Assembly (NCBI GenBank): GCA_022781445.1
Contig: JALETQ010000061.1
Location: forward strand, 1-64,000
Direction: 5' to 3'
DNA: 64,000 nucleotides
From: Prevotella sp.
Lineage (GTDB): Bacteria > Bacteroidota > Bacteroidia > Bacteroidales > Bacteroidaceae
In this document: piece after piece, positions 61,471 to 64,000 of the stretch
How the letters are laid out: the number at the start of each line of letters is the position of its first letter
Numbering within the stretch: the stretch's first letter is position 1
Notes under the pieces: model-generated
What the model was told of the DNA's origin: nothing
Database searches by the model: none
What the model saw: only the letters and a program-made list of their open reading frames with translations
Translations under genes and position numbers: made by a program

Positions 61471-64000
61471 ATGCGAAAATCATTATTGACAATGGCTGTC
61501 GTGCTGCTCTTCTCCTTTGTGGGGAATGCAGCCCGACAACATGATGACAAGAACGTTGCGAAGCCACAGCGCATCCATGTTCCGACCTTGCCCATGAAAA
61601 ACATGGTCATGGGTGGTGCGTCAGCGTCCGATGCCAAGGTCTTGCCTCCTTTCAAGGCATCTGATCCGAACAAAATCATCTTCGATCAAGCCGACGGGGT
61701 GGCAGATATTTATGGTATCCTGATGTACGACTATCGTTTCCAAACACACGGAATCGTGAAGATGACCACGGCAAACCCCAATGGTTATTCTTTGGTTAGA
61801 GGCTTCGGGACGAATGAAGGTTCTACCAATTTTACTGCCATGACCTTCATGGGCGACAAGCTGTTTGCCTTTGCCGTTCGTAATTATGGTTTTGGAGTGG
61901 TATTGCCGCAGTCGTTGGGACTCATCAATCCGCAGACGGGAGAATATACCAAGCTCGCCGATCTGCCCGGAGGATACTCCACGATGTTCACCGCGCTGGC
62001 CTATGATGAGAAAACCAACCTTATCTATGCCACCGAATATGGTCTGAATACGCAGACTCCCGAGGAGAGTTTCACCAAAATTCATACCATCGATCCTGAA
62101 ACATATGAAATCAAAGAGATTGCCACCATCAGTCATCTGTTGTTGACTTTTGCCGTGGAAAATGGCGATTTCTATGGTATTGCGCAAGATCTGACCAAAA
62201 CCGGCACTGCAGCCAATTCGTATTTGATCAAGATTCCTGCTTCTGAAGTTGCCAGCAAGAAGTTCGGTGTGACCGTCATCAACAAGGATCCGGGTCTCGG
62301 AATCAATATCGGGCCGTTGCAGAGCATGGCTTTCGATAAGTCCACCCACCGCCTTTGGTGGTTCACTCAAAGTAATGGCAACCAACCTTCATACCTTGCC
62401 GAAGTCGATTATGCCAATGGTACGGTCAAGAACAAGGTGAAGATTGATGTGACAACACAGATTGCCGGTTTGAGCATTCCTTACCAGATCGCTGCCGACA
62501 ACGCTCCGTCGATGCCTTCGAACGTGAAGCTCACCCGTGGCGGTAATGGTGCATTGAACGCCACCATCAGCTGGACCAACCCGACCTTGACCTATCAGAA
62601 TCAGACGCTGACTTCATTGAGCGGTGTGAAAATCTACCGCAACGGTGAATTGGTACAAACGGTTGCAACGACCGAAGTAGGCAAAGCCGGCAACACATGG
62701 ACCGACAATACCCTCACCCAGAACGGTATTTACACCTATAAGGTAATGCCCTACAATGAAGCCGGAGACGGTCTTTATAAGGAAGCATCTTCGTTTATCG
62801 GCAAAGACAAGCCCGGACAGGTGAAGGCTTTGAAGCTCTCGGTGAACGGACAGACAGGTACCGTCAGTTGGACCGCTCCGCTGATGGGAATGAATGGCGG
62901 CTACTTTGATAGCTCTTCCCTGAAGTACAAGGTTACCCGCTATCCCGACATGAAGGTGGTTGCCGATGGTCTCACCAAGACCTCCATCACCGATCAGGTG
63001 GACGAATTTGCCGGTTACTACTATGAAGTGTTGCCCTACAACAACGAAGGCGAAGGTATTTCTGCCATGTCGAATGTCGTTGCCTATGGTCCCGATCTCA
63101 AGGCTCCCTATTTCAACAGTATGCAGACCGAAAACGAGTTCAACCAATGGACCACTCTCGATGCCAACGGCGACGGCGTTACCTGGCTTTACAACAAGAA
63201 CCTGAATGTAGCCAACTATATCTACAATGTCGGTCCTGCAAGCGATTATCTCATCTCGCCGGCCTTTATCTTCGAAGAAGGCAAGGAATACCAGATTCGT
63301 TATACCTATTGGACCATCAACTGGGTGGAGAAAGAAACGAGAATTCCCATTTATGAGAAGATGCGGATACGTTATGGCACAGAGCCGACCAAGACCGGTT
63401 TGTCGACCGTAGTGAAAGATCTTGGCAAGTTCCATACCGCCAGCGGTGAGTATCTCTACGGCAAGGACATCTTCAAACCTCAGGCCGGCAAAGGCTACCT
63501 GGCCTTTGATGTCTATTCGGATGCCGACAGAAGTATCGTATATCTCAAGGATGTGTCCGTCCGTGAGTACAGCAACACCGACTTGAGCGTAAGTGCTTTC
63601 AGCGGAAACCAGAAAGCTGCCGTAAGTGTTGTGCAGGCTTACACCGTCACAGTGATGAACGAAGGCAAGATGCCGGTAGGCAATTACAAGGTCGAACTCT
63701 ACAATGTCGATACCCAGGAGGTACTCGGAACGACCGAGGTTGCCGAGGCGGTTGCTCCCGGCGAAACCAAGAATGTCGTCGTGAAGTGGACTCCCGCTTC
63801 TGCCGGAACCATCAGTCTGAAGAGCCGTATTGTCCTCGAAGGCGATACATATCCGTTCGACAACATTTCGTCTAACAGCGTTAGGGTTGACATTTCGACC
63901 AATACCAATGAACTGTGGTTCACCGCTAATGAACCGACACCCGGCATCTCGGGCTGGTGGTTCCCATTCAACTTCACCGAAAACTACAGTAAGGTGCAGG
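61471..64000 (+). CDS. T9SS-type secreted multi-domain surface protein, paralogue 2 (cut by window end)
   Basis: The frame opens at ATG 61471 (MRKSLLTMAVVLLFSFVGNA, a signal peptide) and stays open to base 64000, giving at least 843 codons without an end. Order of parts: propeller-like N-terminal half (ADIYGILMYDYRFQTHGIVK, STHRLWWFTQ), FnIII-like segments (ALNATISWTNPTLTYQNQTL, VSWTAPLMGMNGGYFDSSS), jelly-roll (FNSMQTENEFNQWTTLDANG) and CARDB-like repeat (AAVSVVQAYTVTVMNEGKMP). The same order occurs in the gene at 54536, so the two are paralogues in one operon. The C-terminal sorting tail would lie outside the window. Confidence 0.85.
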   Translation, partial: MRKSLLTMAVVLLFSFVGNAARQHDDKNVAKPQRIHVPTLPMKNMVMGGASASDAKVLPPFKASDPNKIIFDQADGVADIYGILMYDYRFQTHGIVKMTTANPNGYSLVRGFGTNEGSTNFTAMTFMGDKLFAFAVRNYGFGVVLPQSLGLINPQTGEYTKLADLPGGYSTMFTALAYDEKTNLIYATEYGLNTQTPEESFTKIHTIDPETYEIKEIATISHLLLTFAVENGDFYGIAQDLTKTGTAANSYLIKIPASEVASKKFGVTVINKDPGLGINIGPLQSMAFDKSTHRLWWFTQSNGNQPSYLAEVDYANGTVKNKVKIDVTTQIAGLSIPYQIAADNAPSMPSNVKLTRGGNGALNATISWTNPTLTYQNQTLTSLSGVKIYRNGELVQTVATTEVGKAGNTWTDNTLTQNGIYTYKVMPYNEAGDGLYKEASSFIGKDKPGQVKALKLSVNGQTGTVSWTAPLMGMNGGYFDSSSLKYKVTRYPDMKVVADGLTKTSITDQVDEFAGYYYEVLPYNNEGEGISAMSNVVAYGPDLKAPYFNSMQTENEFNQWTTLDANGDGVTWLYNKNLNVANYIYNVGPASDYLISPAFIFEEGKEYQIRYTYWTINWVEKETRIPIYEKMRIRYGTEPTKTGLSTVVKDLGKFHTASGEYLYGKDIFKPQAGKGYLAFDVYSDADRSIVYLKDVSVREYSNTDLSVSAFSGNQKAAVSVVQAYTVTVMNEGKMPVGNYKVELYNVDTQEVLGTTEVAEAVAPGETKNVVVKWTPASAGTISLKSRIVLEGDTYPFDNISSNSVRVDISTNTNELWFTANEPTPGISGWWFPFNFTENYSKVQ

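Overview
The window looks like a chromosomal segment of a Bacteroidota bacterium, most likely order Bacteroidales and probably Prevotellaceae. The evidence is a fused SecDF, the gene order uppS-bamA-ompH-ompH-ompH-murI, a PorZ-like type IX secretion system (T9SS) component, many secreted proteins with T9SS-type C-terminal tails, and promoters of the Bacteroidetes form (TTTG, about 18-21 bases, TAnnTTTG) instead of the E. coli form. The species cannot be named from the sequence alone.

Layout. 1-2540: 3' part of a large secreted protein and a small 'KP' peptide gene. 2897-7344 (minus strand): EamA-type exporter, secreted DNA/RNA non-specific endonuclease, lipid kinase and glycerate kinase. 7895-10276: TonB-dependent receptor. 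11245-19095: two secreted proteins on the minus strand with near-duplicate promoters, next to a divergent TPR/membrane/AraC-type regulator. 20275-28644: envelope-biogenesis cluster (DUF6242-like lipoprotein, DUF6089-like protein, UppS, BamA, three OmpH/Skp chaperones, MurI). 28645-30086: long gene-free stretch with repeats and a probable small RNA unit. 30087-39181: SecDF, an EEP-family protein with a rhomboid protease, HU, a CDF metal transporter, a sirtuin and a lipoprotein. 39736-46478: leuS, yitT-like, rdgB-like and porZ-like genes in a row. 46705-53028: two acyltransferases, tRNA-Phe and tRNA-Pro, an AraC regulator, an NlpC/P60 peptidase and a TraB/GumN protein. 53697-54266: PAP2 phosphatase. 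54536-64000: run of five tightly packed genes for secreted proteins, the last one running off the window.

How the genes work together. Much of the window serves the cell envelope: export (SecDF), outer-membrane protein folding (BamA, OmpH/Skp), peptidoglycan precursors (UppS, MurI), lipid handling (PAP2, lipid kinase) and T9SS surface display (PorZ-like protein and its likely cargo).

The main unexplained structure is a dense family of modular, inverted-terminus repeats in almost every long intergenic gap (at least 15 loci) but absent from the compact operons. Copies contain shared terminal words (AATCGGTCAT / ATGACCGATT), a shared sub-terminal module and sometimes GGGCAGG hairpins. One copy forms the 3' end of a coding sequence, one covers a stop codon, and one fills the 5' leader of the rhomboid operon. 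Other points of interest are a probable ~200-nt small RNA unit around 29144-29381, the duplicated promoters next to the TPR-AraC regulator, and two genes whose promoters predict nearly leaderless mRNAs. I see no phage, insertion sequence with transposase, or CRISPR array.
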